From contig NZ_JAAAGB010000003.1 of NCBI RefSeq assembly GCF_010586825.1, positions 478,048 to 542,047 on the forward strand: DNA of 64,000 nucleotides. Reading direction: 5' to 3'. Source of the stretch: Draconibacterium mangrovi (GTDB taxonomy: Bacteria > Bacteroidota > Bacteroidia > Bacteroidales > Prolixibacteraceae). A model generated the notes under the pieces. That model ran no database searches. It saw only the letters and a list, made by a program, of their open reading frames with translations, and was not told the DNA's origin. Positions 38,703 to 48,217 of this stretch are shown piece by piece (position 1 is the first letter of the stretch; each line of letters starts with the position of its first letter). The translations under genes and the position numbers were made by a program.

Positions 38703-40601
38703 TTATTGAATTGTTATTGCTCCGGTATAAGAAGCTTTTACAGCTCCCTCATCGGTAGTAATATCAACTGTAATGGTGTAAGTATCTCCATCTATCGCTA
38801 CGTCAACAGTTCCACTGGCAACGGCAACATCGGCAGATGCTCCATCAGTTACAGTGCTCCAAACCGATCCCCATGTTCCTTCTCCGTATGGATTTGGGTA
38901 ACCCGCAATACAGTCGCCAACTGCAGCAGTTTCGTTACTTACTACATTGTAGGTTCCTGCAGTAAGAGAAGCAGCATCGCGGCTAAAATCGAGCGAAATG
39001 TAATTTCCTGTTCCTGCGAAGTCGTATCCCCAGGTAGCGGCATTGTAAGTACCGGTAACACCTTCGGTAGCCAGTTTTAATGTTACGTTATACCCAGTTC
39101 CGCCATAAGCGCTTAAATCCATAGCTGAGGCAGCAATTACGTTAGTCAAAGCAATCGCATTACTGCTACTTCCTGCAGCTATTTCAGAGAAAGAGAAACT
39201 TCCTGTTGCATCCAGGTTTTGCCAGGTTGCACCACTTGAACTGATCAGTGTTTCCACATCCAAAAGTGCCAGTCCGTTTCCTGAGATAGAAAGCACACCA
39301 CCGTTATCAACCACGTGAATTGTACTTCCGGCACGAACATAATTTTTTGTGCCGTTTGTTACATACCAACATCCGGTATGAGCAATATCAGTACCCATGC
39401 CCCACCACGAATAATCAAGATAAGCTCCGTTGTTAGCATCGCCAATTGCCATGGCCGTAGCACTTCCGTCGAGCACGTTGTAATCACCGCTCAAATCGCT
39501 TGCTCCTTCAACTGTAATCAGTTCAAACGAACCTACTACTTCGTCGTTCTCATTGGTTACTGTAATTACGTTAAGCTGAGAACCTTCAACTGCAGTACCA
39601 GCCCAACCATAGGTAGCAGGTGCTGTAATGGTATTGGTATAGCTGTAGCTTTGTGGTCCGGCCAAAATCGATGCCTCTACAATATTCATTGTTCCGGCAG
39701 TTCCAAGAACAGTCCAGGTAGCTCCATTCGATGAAATCAATGTTTGCAGATCGAGAATAGCCAAATTATCAGCTGTAATAGAAAGTACTCCGCCATTATC
39801 GGCTATAGTAACTGTTCCGTCACCTTCGCGCAGGAACATTTTTTCATCGCCGTTCATATAGTAAGAACCACCTTCCATTACGCCGGCGCCACCCCACCAA
39901 GACCAGTCGAGATAGTAACCGTTACCGATCTGTCCAACAGCATCCGGTCCGTCTTTGATGGAATAAGTACCCGAAAGCGAGCCAGCGTTGGCATCAGCAA
40001 CAATCTCCAGGTAAGCATAGAATACATCGTCGGCATAAACCGTAATTTTATGCATGGTGCTTCCTTCAATAGGTGTTGCTCCCTGTGAACCACCCATAGC
40101 AGGTGTTACCATTTCGTCGGTGTAAGTATAAGTCGGAATATATGGATCGGGCTGATAAGCGTAAGTAAAAGCTCCGCTCAATTTAAGAACAGTTGCATCG
40201 GCCAGGTAAAGAATTCCACTAATTGTGTAATTGCTGTCCTGAAGCGCAATACTCAACGTTCCGTCAATAATTTGCTGACCGTTAAAAGTTGTACCGTCGT
40301 TACCAACCAGGTAGGTTTTTTTCGAGGCTTCCGCGCTTGGAGTGTAATCCGAAGCCGGTAAAATATAATCGGTTGCAAAAAGTTTCATGCTCAGTGTATT
40401 CGCGTTCTCATCCATCAAATTAATAGAGAATGTATAAAGCGAACCATCTTTTACCCTGTCCTGCGATTCCAGAACAGTAACGTCGTACACTTCGGGAGGT
40501 GTATACATCCCGGTAAGTGGGTCAAGTGTATCTTCCTCACACGATACCAGCGCAATAGTGGCGGTAAGGAGGAACATAAATAATTTCCATGTAGTTTTCA
40601 T
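38703..40601 (-). CDS. Repeat-containing surface lipoprotein, SGBP-like (PUL B)
   Basis: 632 residues. Lipobox ALVSC (Cys21) followed by EEDTLDP, an acidic export-signal-like stretch, so probably on the cell surface. No catalytic motif. At least two clear repeats (about 180-307 and 347-470) share a pattern: ITV-strand, SG-YSIKDG / SGDYNVLDG, YLDWSWWGGAG / YLDYSWWGMGT, ADNGGVLSIT / VDNGGVLSIS, LQTLISSNGATW / VETLISSSGATW. The N- and C-terminal parts look like diverged copies. The Trp-rich YLD-SWWG loop in each repeat is a plausible sugar-binding site. I do not recognise a named family. Position after SusCD and among esterases suggests the glycan-binding subunit of PUL B. Confidence 0.78.
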   Translation of the reverse strand: MKTTWKLFMFLLTATIALVSCEEDTLDPLTGMYTPPEVYDVTVLESQDRVKDGSLYTFSINLMDENANTLSMKLFATDYILPASDYTPSAEASKKTYLVGNDGTTFNGQQIIDGTLSIALQDSNYTISGILYLADATVLKLSGAFTYAYQPDPYIPTYTYTDEMVTPAMGGSQGATPIEGSTMHKITVYADDVFYAYLEIVADANAGSLSGTYSIKDGPDAVGQIGNGYYLDWSWWGGAGVMEGGSYYMNGDEKMFLREGDGTVTIADNGGVLSITADNLAILDLQTLISSNGATWTVLGTAGTMNIVEASILAGPQSYSYTNTITAPATYGWAGTAVEGSQLNVITVTNENDEVVGSFELITVEGASDLSGDYNVLDGSATAMAIGDANNGAYLDYSWWGMGTDIAHTGCWYVTNGTKNYVRAGSTIHVVDNGGVLSISGNGLALLDVETLISSSGATWQNLDATGSFSFSEIAAGSSSNAIALTNVIAASAMDLSAYGGTGYNVTLKLATEGVTGTYNAATWGYDFAGTGNYISLDFSRDAASLTAGTYNVVSNETAAVGDCIAGYPNPYGEGTWGSVWSTVTDGASADVAVASGTVDVAIDGDTYTITVDITTDEGAVKASYTGAITIQ

Positions 40602-40728
40602 ATGATTATTATTATTTGTTTTTAAATGGTATCATATGGAATTCGCATGATTTAAAGTCATCCTCAAAAGAGTGAATTAACTTACATGCTCATTTCATAT
40701 GTTTTATTTTTTAATTTTTTAGTTCTAA

Positions 40729-41556
40729 TTAGTTGGTGTATTGTCCGATGCGTTCCAAAGCCATTTCCAGCGCTTTTTCCCAGAATACCCAGTCGTGCGT
40801 TCCTTCGCGTTCGATATACTCGTGGTCAAACCCAGCATCAAGCAATTTTGCATGTACCGATTGATTTGAACTAAAAACCAACGGGTCGGAAGTTCCGCAA
40901 TCCATGGTGTAAGCCGGTAAATCGTTAAATGAATCGTATGCCGTAATTATAGCGGCAATTGAAGGAGTAGTGGCAGCACCAACACCCTCTACAGCTCCAC
41001 TCATCGAATAACAATACTTAAATTTATCAGGATAGGTAAATGCATAATACGAAGCTCCAAAACCTCCCATCGACAAACCGGCAATAAAACGTGTATCGCG
41101 TGAAGCAGTAACACGGTATTCGCTTTCAATAAAGGGTAAAAACTCCTCCCAAAAGTAGGTCTCGTATTTTAACCCGTTTTGATAGCCGTCGACATAAAAA
41201 GTATTGAATGCATCGGGCATAACCACAATCATTGGTGCTGTAACTCCGTTTTTAAATGCATTCTGCAAAATCAGTCGTGCATTGCCCTGGAGTGCCCAAT
41301 CGCGGTTATTGCCACCCATCCCGTGAAAAAGATATAATACAGGATAATACCGTTCGGGATTCGTATAGTAATCGTTGGGTAATATAATGTTATACTTCAT
41401 GGTTTGACTTAATACTGTACTGCTTATCGTCTTATCAATTAGCATACTAACATTGTCGGTTATTACCACTTCAGGTTCATCATCTTCGCTACATGCTGTC
41501 AATATCAGAATGAAGCATGTTGCCAGTAAGAATATGTTATGTTTTACCTGATTCAT
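40729..41556 (-). CDS. Surface-type CE1-like esterase lipoprotein
   Basis: 275 residues. Lipobox ILTAC (Cys22) followed by SEDDEPE, the acidic pattern of surface-exported Bacteroidota lipoproteins, so this is the best candidate for an outer-surface esterase in PUL B. Hydrolase motifs: VLYLFHGMGGNNRDW, elbow [15 protein letters not shown], acid near DCGTSDPLVF, His in EREGTHDWVFWE. It directly follows SusD (39 bp), before the surface binding protein. Confidence 0.88.
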   Translation of the reverse strand: MNQVKHNIFLLATCFILILTACSEDDEPEVVITDNVSMLIDKTISSTVLSQTMKYNIILPNDYYTNPERYYPVLYLFHGMGGNNRDWALQGNARLILQNAFKNGVTAPMIVVMPDAFNTFYVDGYQNGLKYETYFWEEFLPFIESEYRVTASRDTRFIAGLSMGGFGASYYAFTYPDKFKYCYSMSGAVEGVGAATTPSIAAIITAYDSFNDLPAYTMDCGTSDPLVFSSNQSVHAKLLDAGFDHEYIEREGTHDWVFWEKALEMALERIGQYTN

Positions 41557-41595
41557 TTTGTTGTTCTATTTAAGATCCTGCATAAAATCCTGTGA

Positions 41596-43155
41596 TTACC
41601 AACCTGTATTTTGAACAATATTTTTGTTTAACTGAATTTCGGTTGACGGGAATGGGAACAAATAGTTCCTGTCCTGGAAACCATATTTTCCTTCGCTGTT
41701 TCCGGTAGATTTGTATGAAATAATACCGTTTGACGACATAACCGGGTATGTTTGTCCTTGTGCCGATAAGAATGATTTTGCATCACCCCAGCGAATTAAA
41801 TCCTGGTAACGAACATCTTCCATACAGAGCTCCAAACGGCGTTCTGTTTTAATGGCGTCCATTGATGCAGTTTTATTACCTAGTTTAGCGCGTGTCCGAA
41901 CCACATTCAAGTAAGTATCGGCTTTGCTTTGGTTTCCTGCCAACAAGTTAGCTTCTGATGCCATCAATAATACATCAGCATAGCGTATAAGTCTTAAGTT
42001 GTTATCCCAAGTGTAATTATAACCCGCTGCTGGTACTCCGTCTTTTGTGATTCGGTTTTTCCAGAAGAAATAACCTTCGTTGATGATGGTTTTACCTGCA
42101 TCCAGACTAACTCCCATATCCTGAACCTGTTCGTAAGTTTTCAAACTCTGATTCAAACGATAACCATCAGCACCTTCTTCGGCTACAAAAGCGTCATACA
42201 GTGCTTTTTGTGGTGCACAGAATCCCCAACCCAGGTCGGCCAATCCTAATGTCGTTACCGGTGTATTTGTAAAACGGTCGGTACGCCAGTGAATCATTAA
42301 ATGCCAGAAATCGAAGTTGTTAAACACATTGTTTTCGTCAACAACACGGTTACACTCAAACATCGACTCGCTGTTATTTTTGTTACTGAACAACAGGATA
42401 TCTTCATATTCACCATCGTAAAGTGCATAAAGATTAGAATTAATTACTGACTCGAATGCAGAGGCTGCTTCTGAGTATTTTTCCTGATACAGGTAAGCTT
42501 TACCCAGTAAAGTCTGCGCGAATTGTTTGGTCACACGGTAAACTGTATTATCGCTAACACCTGATTTTTCAACCAAACTACCCGATGAAATAGCTTCAGT
42601 TAAATCTTGTTCAACAAAGGCCCACAATTCAGCAGGGTCGCCATTTGCCATTTGATATTCAGAAGGCTCAAGCGGATGATCAACAAGTGGTGGAGTTCCC
42701 CACAACGAGATAAGATCGATGTATGCAAAAGCGCGAAATACTCTCGCTTCAGCAATCATTTGCTTTTTAACATCTGTATCAGGCTGAATGTATTGCATTA
42801 CAATATTGGCATTGTAAATAATGTTGTAGTAACTCTGAAAACAACCCGAAAGGAAACCATGCTCGGCACTGAAGGTGAATTCGTTCATTTTCTCCAGTTC
42901 GTTATTATCACCACGGTCGGCACCACCTGCCCAAATATCATCGGAGCAAATGTTTTTCAGGAATTTATAATTGTACTGCATACCGATGAGTTCACTATAA
43001 ATAGCTGTAACTGCACCCTCGGCACTTTCGTCAGAACCATAATATTCTTCCAGACTGATGGCTCCTTTTTGTTCAATCTCCAAGTCGTCCTGGCACGATA
43101 GCGTAGTAAACACCATCGCCACGACTGCTAAATATATTATTGTTATTCGTTTCAT
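41596..43155 (-). CDS. SusD/RagB family glycan-binding lipoprotein (PUL B)
   Basis: 519 residues, lipobox TTLSC (Cys21) then QDDLEIE. SusD features: IAEARVFRAFAYIDLISLWG near 135-152, FAQTLLGKAYLYQEKYSEAA repeat helix, and the C-terminal signature RYADVLLMASEANLLAG with TERRLELCMEDVRYQDLIRW. It lies 24 bp downstream of SusC. Substrate specificity is not readable. Confidence 0.96.
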   Translation of the reverse strand: MKRITIIYLAVVAMVFTTLSCQDDLEIEQKGAISLEEYYGSDESAEGAVTAIYSELIGMQYNYKFLKNICSDDIWAGGADRGDNNELEKMNEFTFSAEHGFLSGCFQSYYNIIYNANIVMQYIQPDTDVKKQMIAEARVFRAFAYIDLISLWGTPPLVDHPLEPSEYQMANGDPAELWAFVEQDLTEAISSGSLVEKSGVSDNTVYRVTKQFAQTLLGKAYLYQEKYSEAASAFESVINSNLYALYDGEYEDILLFSNKNNSESMFECNRVVDENNVFNNFDFWHLMIHWRTDRFTNTPVTTLGLADLGWGFCAPQKALYDAFVAEEGADGYRLNQSLKTYEQVQDMGVSLDAGKTIINEGYFFWKNRITKDGVPAAGYNYTWDNNLRLIRYADVLLMASEANLLAGNQSKADTYLNVVRTRAKLGNKTASMDAIKTERRLELCMEDVRYQDLIRWGDAKSFLSAQGQTYPVMSSNGIISYKSTGNSEGKYGFQDRNYLFPFPSTEIQLNKNIVQNTGW

Positions 43156-43179
43156 TTTTATTCGAATTTTTGGTTAAGA

Positions 43180-46100
43180 TTAGAATGACACATTAAAACC
43201 AAAGATGATTTTCTTTGAGTTCGGATAACTTCCTTTATCCACTCCCAGTGAGTTTCCAACACCGGTAACTTCAGGATCGAAACCAATGTATTTGGTAAAA
43301 GTGAAGTAGTCTTCCAACGAAGCATAAACTCTCAGCTTTTTCAATCCCATTTTGTTGAGGAGTGAGCCCGGAAGTGTGTATCCCAATTGAATTTGTTTGA
43401 TTTTGAAATAAGAGCCATCGAAAACCGAAGCCGACGAAGTGTAATATTTGTCCATATCGTTAGCACCTGCGCGAGGTCTGATTCCGTTTGTATTCTCAGT
43501 TGTCCATCTGTCTTCAGTAAAATAAGTCAGGCTGTTTACTGCATAATCAGTACGGTTCAAACAAGTATAGATGTCGTTTCCATATGAACCCTGTCCGAAT
43601 ACAATTGCGTCGAATCCTTTATAAGCGGCAGTTAAAGTAATACCATAAGTAAGATCAGGAATACCTTTACCTAAATCAACTTTATCATCGTCGTTAATGA
43701 TCTGATCATCATTCTGATCAACAAAAACCGGATCTCCGGTAGCTGCATCGATACCCTGGAATTCGTAACCATAGAAGTACCATGCCGGTTTTCCCACCTC
43801 GAAACGAGTGATACCACTTGTTGTATGGAAACCTGCTCCGGCAATATAATCCAACGATTCGTGAATATTGGTAACCTCATTTTTAATCGACGAGATATTA
43901 CCGCGAACATCGTAAGAGAAATCACCTTTCATATCTTTCCAGCCAAGTTCCAGCTCAAAACCTTTGTTCTCGATGTTACCTGCGTTGATTGGCGAAGCTG
44001 TGTTACCCACAATTGTAGAAGGTGTAATTCCTGTTACAATAAGGTCTTTAGTTTTTTTATTGAAATAATCAAAAGTCAACGATAATCTGCTTTCAAGGAA
44101 ACGGGCGTCAATACCTAAGTCGGTTTGTTCTGCAGTTTCCCATTTTAACTCTTCGTTACCTGTTGTTGAAGGCTTGTAACCAACAGAGTACAAAGGAGAA
44201 GAACTAAATGGATAACTTCCGGTGCTGGTTACCGAAGTACGGTAAGCATAACTACCCAAACCGGCCAAAGAACCGTTTTGTCCCCAGCTGGCGCGCAATT
44301 TCAAAAAGTCGATCCACGATGAAGCATCCTGCATAAACGATTCTTTAGAAACTACCCAACCAAACGAACCTCCGGGGAAATATCCCCAACGATTGTCAAC
44401 AGGAAGGTAAGCCGAGTCGAAAGCATCAGTACGCATTACAATTTCTGCCAGGTATTTTTCTTTGTAGTTGTAGCCCAAACGTCCGAAATATGCGTTTTGA
44501 GTGCGAATGGTAGGTTGGCCACCATTAACATCTTTAATCGCTTCCGAAGTTGCATAGCCAAAGTAGTAATAACGTGGGTCATCACGAAGCACACCCAAAT
44601 TATCGTCGGTACCGGTTTTGCTTCCCGAAACACCAAACGAACGCATCTTGGTAAACGATGTACCAACCATTGCCGATAAATTGTGCTCACCGAAAGAACG
44701 GTTATAGGTAGCAAAATTCTCCCACTGAATACGGATATTGTTGGAGCTTGATGCGCTTAACGACATAAAGTTCTGATACGACATTGCGTTCGCGTAATAA
44801 TCATGTGAATAACCATAACTTTCGCCGGCGCTTAGCAGGTACGAAAAACGCGATGTAGCAACCAATCCTTCAATTGGTTTCAGATTTAAGAAAGCTGTTC
44901 CGTTAATGTTAAAACCTGCACTTTTCGAATAAGAATTATCCCTCATAATTAAAGGGTTGAGGTTTTCGCTGGTAAGGAATGGCGAAACACTGTAATAGTT
45001 ACCGTTTCCATCGCTCAGTAATTCACCAACACCATTGGCTCTGTAATTTGCCAAAGCAGTCGACATATTGTCCGGCATATTGTCTTCGGTGTATGTTACC
45101 GCTGTCATCGGATCGAGTTGTAGTGTACTCAAAATAAGCGAACCATATTCTGAACCTTCCGAAACCGATCTTCTTTCGTAGTATTCCAACTGATTGTTGG
45201 TACCAACTTCTAACCAGGATTTAATGTGGTAGTTGGTATTAATCATACCGGTGTAACGTTTGTATGTATCGGCATCGCCAAATACCATACCGTTGTTATC
45301 CAAAATACTTCCCGACAAATAGTAACTTCCTTTTTCGTTACCACCCTGGAAACTAATGTTATGACGCTGCATTACCGACGACTCGAAAATTTCGTTCACC
45401 CAATCGGTATTTTGCTCGAAATCCCAATATTGGTAAACACGATCCATGCTGAATTTACCTGCTTCGGTCCAGTAATCAATAAATTGTTCCGAGTTCATTA
45501 CGTGAGGCGTTTTGCCAATACTTTGAATGGTGTATTGGAAATCGTAAGAAAGTGTACCTGTACCTTTTTTACCTTTTTTGGTAGTAATAAGTACAACACC
45601 GTTACCGGCTTGTGCACCATAAATAGCTGCCGATGCAGCATCTTTTAAAATTTCCATACTCTCGATATCGTTTGGCTCGATACCTGCAATCGACGAAGCA
45701 ATACGTCCGTCAACTACGTACAAAGGATCACTTGAGTTATTGGAGTTGATACCCCTGATTCGGATAGTTGGTGAACTACCAGGTGCTGCAGAGTTTGAAT
45801 AAACCTGTGTACCGGCTGTTTTACCTGAAATTGCCTGAAGTGGGTTCGTAATGGTCCGGTTCTCCATGTCTTCAGATTTTACCTGCGAAATGGCACCGGT
45901 AACCGAGCTTTTTTTCTGAACACCATAACCAACTGCAACAACCTCTTCGATGGCAATGTTGGCGCTCTCGAGTGTTACACTAATGCTGGTTTGACCGTTA
46001 ACCGCAACATCTATCGAATTCATTCCAATAAATGAAAACATTAACGTTCCATCAGAAGGTACATTTTTAAGTGAATAGTTTCCGTCTATATCGGTAATGG

Positions 46101-46302
46101 TACCATTTGTTGTACCCTTAACAACAACTGTAACACCGGGTAACAATTCCCCGCCGCTATCTGCCACAGTTCCTGACACCTCTAGATTTGTTTGCGAAAA
46201 TGCTAATGTGGAAATCATTAAAAAACCAATGATTAGCATTTTAGATAAAAGCCGATACGATTTTAGTAAAGATCGTACGGAGCTTACGTTGTAATTCCTC
46301 AT
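43180..46302 (-). CDS. SusC/RagA TonB-dependent outer-membrane transporter (PUL B)
   Basis: 1040 residues. Signal about 1-36 (ISTLAFSQ). Carboxypeptidase-regulatory-like domain (about 41-115; VSGTVADSGGELLPGVTVVV), no STN domain, plug with VVAVGYGVQKKSSVTGAI and MEILKDAASAAIYGAQAGNG, then barrel ending KKIIFGFNVSF. It lies 55 bp downstream of the type-B carboxylesterase, so the promoter is probably upstream of that gene, in the region shared with the sensor. Imports esterified or de-esterified oligosaccharides (inference). Confidence 0.97.
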   Translation of the reverse strand: MRNYNVSSVRSLLKSYRLLSKMLIIGFLMISTLAFSQTNLEVSGTVADSGGELLPGVTVVVKGTTNGTITDIDGNYSLKNVPSDGTLMFSFIGMNSIDVAVNGQTSISVTLESANIAIEEVVAVGYGVQKKSSVTGAISQVKSEDMENRTITNPLQAISGKTAGTQVYSNSAAPGSSPTIRIRGINSNNSSDPLYVVDGRIASSIAGIEPNDIESMEILKDAASAAIYGAQAGNGVVLITTKKGKKGTGTLSYDFQYTIQSIGKTPHVMNSEQFIDYWTEAGKFSMDRVYQYWDFEQNTDWVNEIFESSVMQRHNISFQGGNEKGSYYLSGSILDNNGMVFGDADTYKRYTGMINTNYHIKSWLEVGTNNQLEYYERRSVSEGSEYGSLILSTLQLDPMTAVTYTEDNMPDNMSTALANYRANGVGELLSDGNGNYYSVSPFLTSENLNPLIMRDNSYSKSAGFNINGTAFLNLKPIEGLVATSRFSYLLSAGESYGYSHDYYANAMSYQNFMSLSASSSNNIRIQWENFATYNRSFGEHNLSAMVGTSFTKMRSFGVSGSKTGTDDNLGVLRDDPRYYYFGYATSEAIKDVNGGQPTIRTQNAYFGRLGYNYKEKYLAEIVMRTDAFDSAYLPVDNRWGYFPGGSFGWVVSKESFMQDASSWIDFLKLRASWGQNGSLAGLGSYAYRTSVTSTGSYPFSSSPLYSVGYKPSTTGNEELKWETAEQTDLGIDARFLESRLSLTFDYFNKKTKDLIVTGITPSTIVGNTASPINAGNIENKGFELELGWKDMKGDFSYDVRGNISSIKNEVTNIHESLDYIAGAGFHTTSGITRFEVGKPAWYFYGYEFQGIDAATGDPVFVDQNDDQIINDDDKVDLGKGIPDLTYGITLTAAYKGFDAIVFGQGSYGNDIYTCLNRTDYAVNSLTYFTEDRWTTENTNGIRPRAGANDMDKYYTSSASVFDGSYFKIKQIQLGYTLPGSLLNKMGLKKLRVYASLEDYFTFTKYIGFDPEVTGVGNSLGVDKGSYPNSKKIIFGFNVSF

Positions 46303-46357
46303 AATTTAAATTTTAGTTACTATAAATTTGAATAGTTCTCTTTATTAGTTTCTTGTA

Positions 46358-48001
46358 TTAGTTCTGTGTTATTGGAAATGAGTTCACCACTTCCATTAGT
46401 TCTTTATCGTGATTGTATACAACTTCGCAATCCTCATTAAAAAGCATTGTAGCGCCTTTCTGAATAGAATAAGGTTCCCAGTGAGGTAATTTTCCTGTGT
46501 TTGGATTTCCGTTTTTTGCAAAACTTATCCAGGCCGAACTCATTTTATCGGCCAGTTGGTAGGCTGCTTTTCCTCCGCCTGTCATTTTTTTACAGCGTGA
46601 TATATTGTCGAATACAAAGGGTAACTCCATACAATGTGTTGAGCGGAACATACCATCTAAAACCGGAGATTCCCAGGTAAAAAGGTAAGTGTACACAGGA
46701 GCTCCTTGTTGCGTGTATTTTAACGCGGCGTGTTTTAATGCGGCAGGCCGGAATATAAAATCAACATCAAGCAGGTCTTTTCCCTGGTAAGTGGGATATG
46801 CTTTTTCGAATGCAGCGAGAAAAGTATTAACGTTGGCGCCATATTTTTTTTCAAGCGCTTCTTTTGCTCCGCTTATACTTATATTTCTTAATGAAGGGTT
46901 GTAAGTGCTGGCTGTAAATTCGTGCAGGGTGGTTCCCACTAACAACGGAATCTCTTTTGATTGCTCGATAGCCTTTGAATCGGCAGGTTGCCAGGGCAAC
47001 ACAATACCATCAACCGTTGGAGCCCAACCAAAAATGAATGAATTGAAACCATTATTTTTTGCCTCCACTTCAATTTTTTTGATGGCATTATTTCCTGCTT
47101 CAAGAAGTTGCTGATAAGGGATGGTGCTCAACTCATCGATTTGTGATGCTTTCAGCCCAAGTTCTTCCATCGTTGCCACACCAATTTTTCTGGAATAGTT
47201 GGCTTCCATAGTAGTTAATAATGAACCACTTTGTACGATCGCTTTTTGGAACAATCCCGAAGCAGCAGGAGTTGCCATTAATGTACTTACTTTTCCTCCT
47301 CCACCCGATTGTCCGAAAATCGTAACGTTTTCAGGATCGCCGCCAAACTGTTCAATATTGTTTTTCACCCATTTTAAAGCCGCCACAAGATCGAGCAAAC
47401 CAACATTTCCTGATTTAGCGTATTTTTCGCCAAAAGCTGATAAATCGAGAAAACCCAAAACATTTAAACGGTGATTGAGTGAAACAACAACTACATCGCC
47501 CTTTTTACAAAGCGAAGCACCATCGTAGGCAGGAAGTTCCTGTCCCGATCCGGCCGAATAACCACCACCGTGTAACCAAACCATCACCGGACGTTTTTCT
47601 TTCACATCCGATGTCCAGACATTTACACGCAGACAATTCTCGTCGGCATAACCATCGTCCCAGTCAAAAGCAAAAGCCTGTTCATCAGAAAACCAACCTA
47701 GTCTTTTTTCCTGCGGGCAAACCGGGCCATAAGCGCGGCTGCTTCTAATTCCGTTCCATGATTTTGGAGCATGTGGAGGCATAAATCGTTCGGCTTCGGC
47801 ATATGGAATACCTTTATAGCTATAAATGCCATCTTCTAGGTATCCTGCAACTTTACCGGCCTCAGTTTCTACAACCGCGATATCGTTTGATGCAGTAACC
47901 GTATTCCGACATGTAATTTCTGTTTCGTTTTCCGGTGTTTTTGCACACGCCACAATTAACAATACAGAAAGAGTCTGAATGATTAGTTTTATTGGTCTCA
48001 T
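46358..48001 (-). CDS. Type-B carboxylesterase lipoprotein (PUL B)
   Basis: 547 residues. Lipobox LLIVAC (Cys19) then AKTPENETE. Carboxylesterase type-B fold: WLHGGGYSAGSG oxyanion region, nucleophile elbow TIFGQSGGGGKVS, His in STHCMELPFVFDN. Intact paralogue of the frameshifted gene at 32328-33958, with shared tail DCEVVYNHDKEL. First gene of the PUL B operon, divergent from the hybrid sensor. Substrates of this class in glycan loci are not well defined; acetyl or aryl esters are possible. Confidence 0.88.
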   Translation of the reverse strand: MRPIKLIIQTLSVLLIVACAKTPENETEITCRNTVTASNDIAVVETEAGKVAGYLEDGIYSYKGIPYAEAERFMPPHAPKSWNGIRSSRAYGPVCPQEKRLGWFSDEQAFAFDWDDGYADENCLRVNVWTSDVKEKRPVMVWLHGGGYSAGSGQELPAYDGASLCKKGDVVVVSLNHRLNVLGFLDLSAFGEKYAKSGNVGLLDLVAALKWVKNNIEQFGGDPENVTIFGQSGGGGKVSTLMATPAASGLFQKAIVQSGSLLTTMEANYSRKIGVATMEELGLKASQIDELSTIPYQQLLEAGNNAIKKIEVEAKNNGFNSFIFGWAPTVDGIVLPWQPADSKAIEQSKEIPLLVGTTLHEFTASTYNPSLRNISISGAKEALEKKYGANVNTFLAAFEKAYPTYQGKDLLDVDFIFRPAALKHAALKYTQQGAPVYTYLFTWESPVLDGMFRSTHCMELPFVFDNISRCKKMTGGGKAAYQLADKMSSAWISFAKNGNPNTGKLPHWEPYSIQKGATMLFNEDCEVVYNHDKELMEVVNSFPITQN

Positions 48002-48087
48002 AAGTAATCGGTTCTACCAGATTTTAACTTTACAATGCTACAGAGATCCGCCTTCAATCATTATTCAGTTTGTCCTAAGTGCTTTAT

Positions 48088-48141
48088 TATCTGTTCAAAT
48101 CCACTTTCGTATTTGTTCAAATCCTTTTGATTTTATTCAAA
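48088..48141. promoter_or_regulatory. Candidate operator: TTCAAA repeats at 22/20 bp (PUL B)
   Basis: TATCTGTTCAAATCC (48088-48102) and TATTTGTTCAAATCC (48110-48124) match at 14 of 15 positions with an offset of 22 bp, and a third partial copy, TTCAAA (48136-48141), follows 20 bp on. It lies in the 216-bp divergent region between the PUL B sensor and its operon, where an AraC-type output domain would be expected to bind. Confidence 0.5.
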
Positions 48142-48188
48142 GCATGCACCTATAACACAAAATCAGAAAGGGAGACGGGTTTTATTGC

Positions 48189-48196
48189 TATTTTTG
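48189..48196 (+). promoter_or_regulatory. Candidate -7 element of the PUL B sensor gene
   Basis: TATTTTTG matches TAnnTTTG exactly, 21 bp before the sensor ATG. No convincing -33 TTTG lies at the expected distance, so this is tentative. Confidence 0.3.
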
Positions 48197-48217
48197 GCCT
48201 AAACACAATCAGACTGA

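Noticed and set aside
45226..45648. 140-codon plus-strand frame
   Set aside because: Antisense to the PUL B SusC gene, no recognisable motif.
46303..46357. Separate promoter for the PUL B SusC
   Set aside because: Only 55 bp, no TAnnTTTG element seen; co-transcription with the upstream carboxylesterase is simpler.
48088..48141. Short CRISPR-like array
   Set aside because: Only two full repeats with a 7-bp spacer in a promoter region; no cas genes. Better read as an operator.
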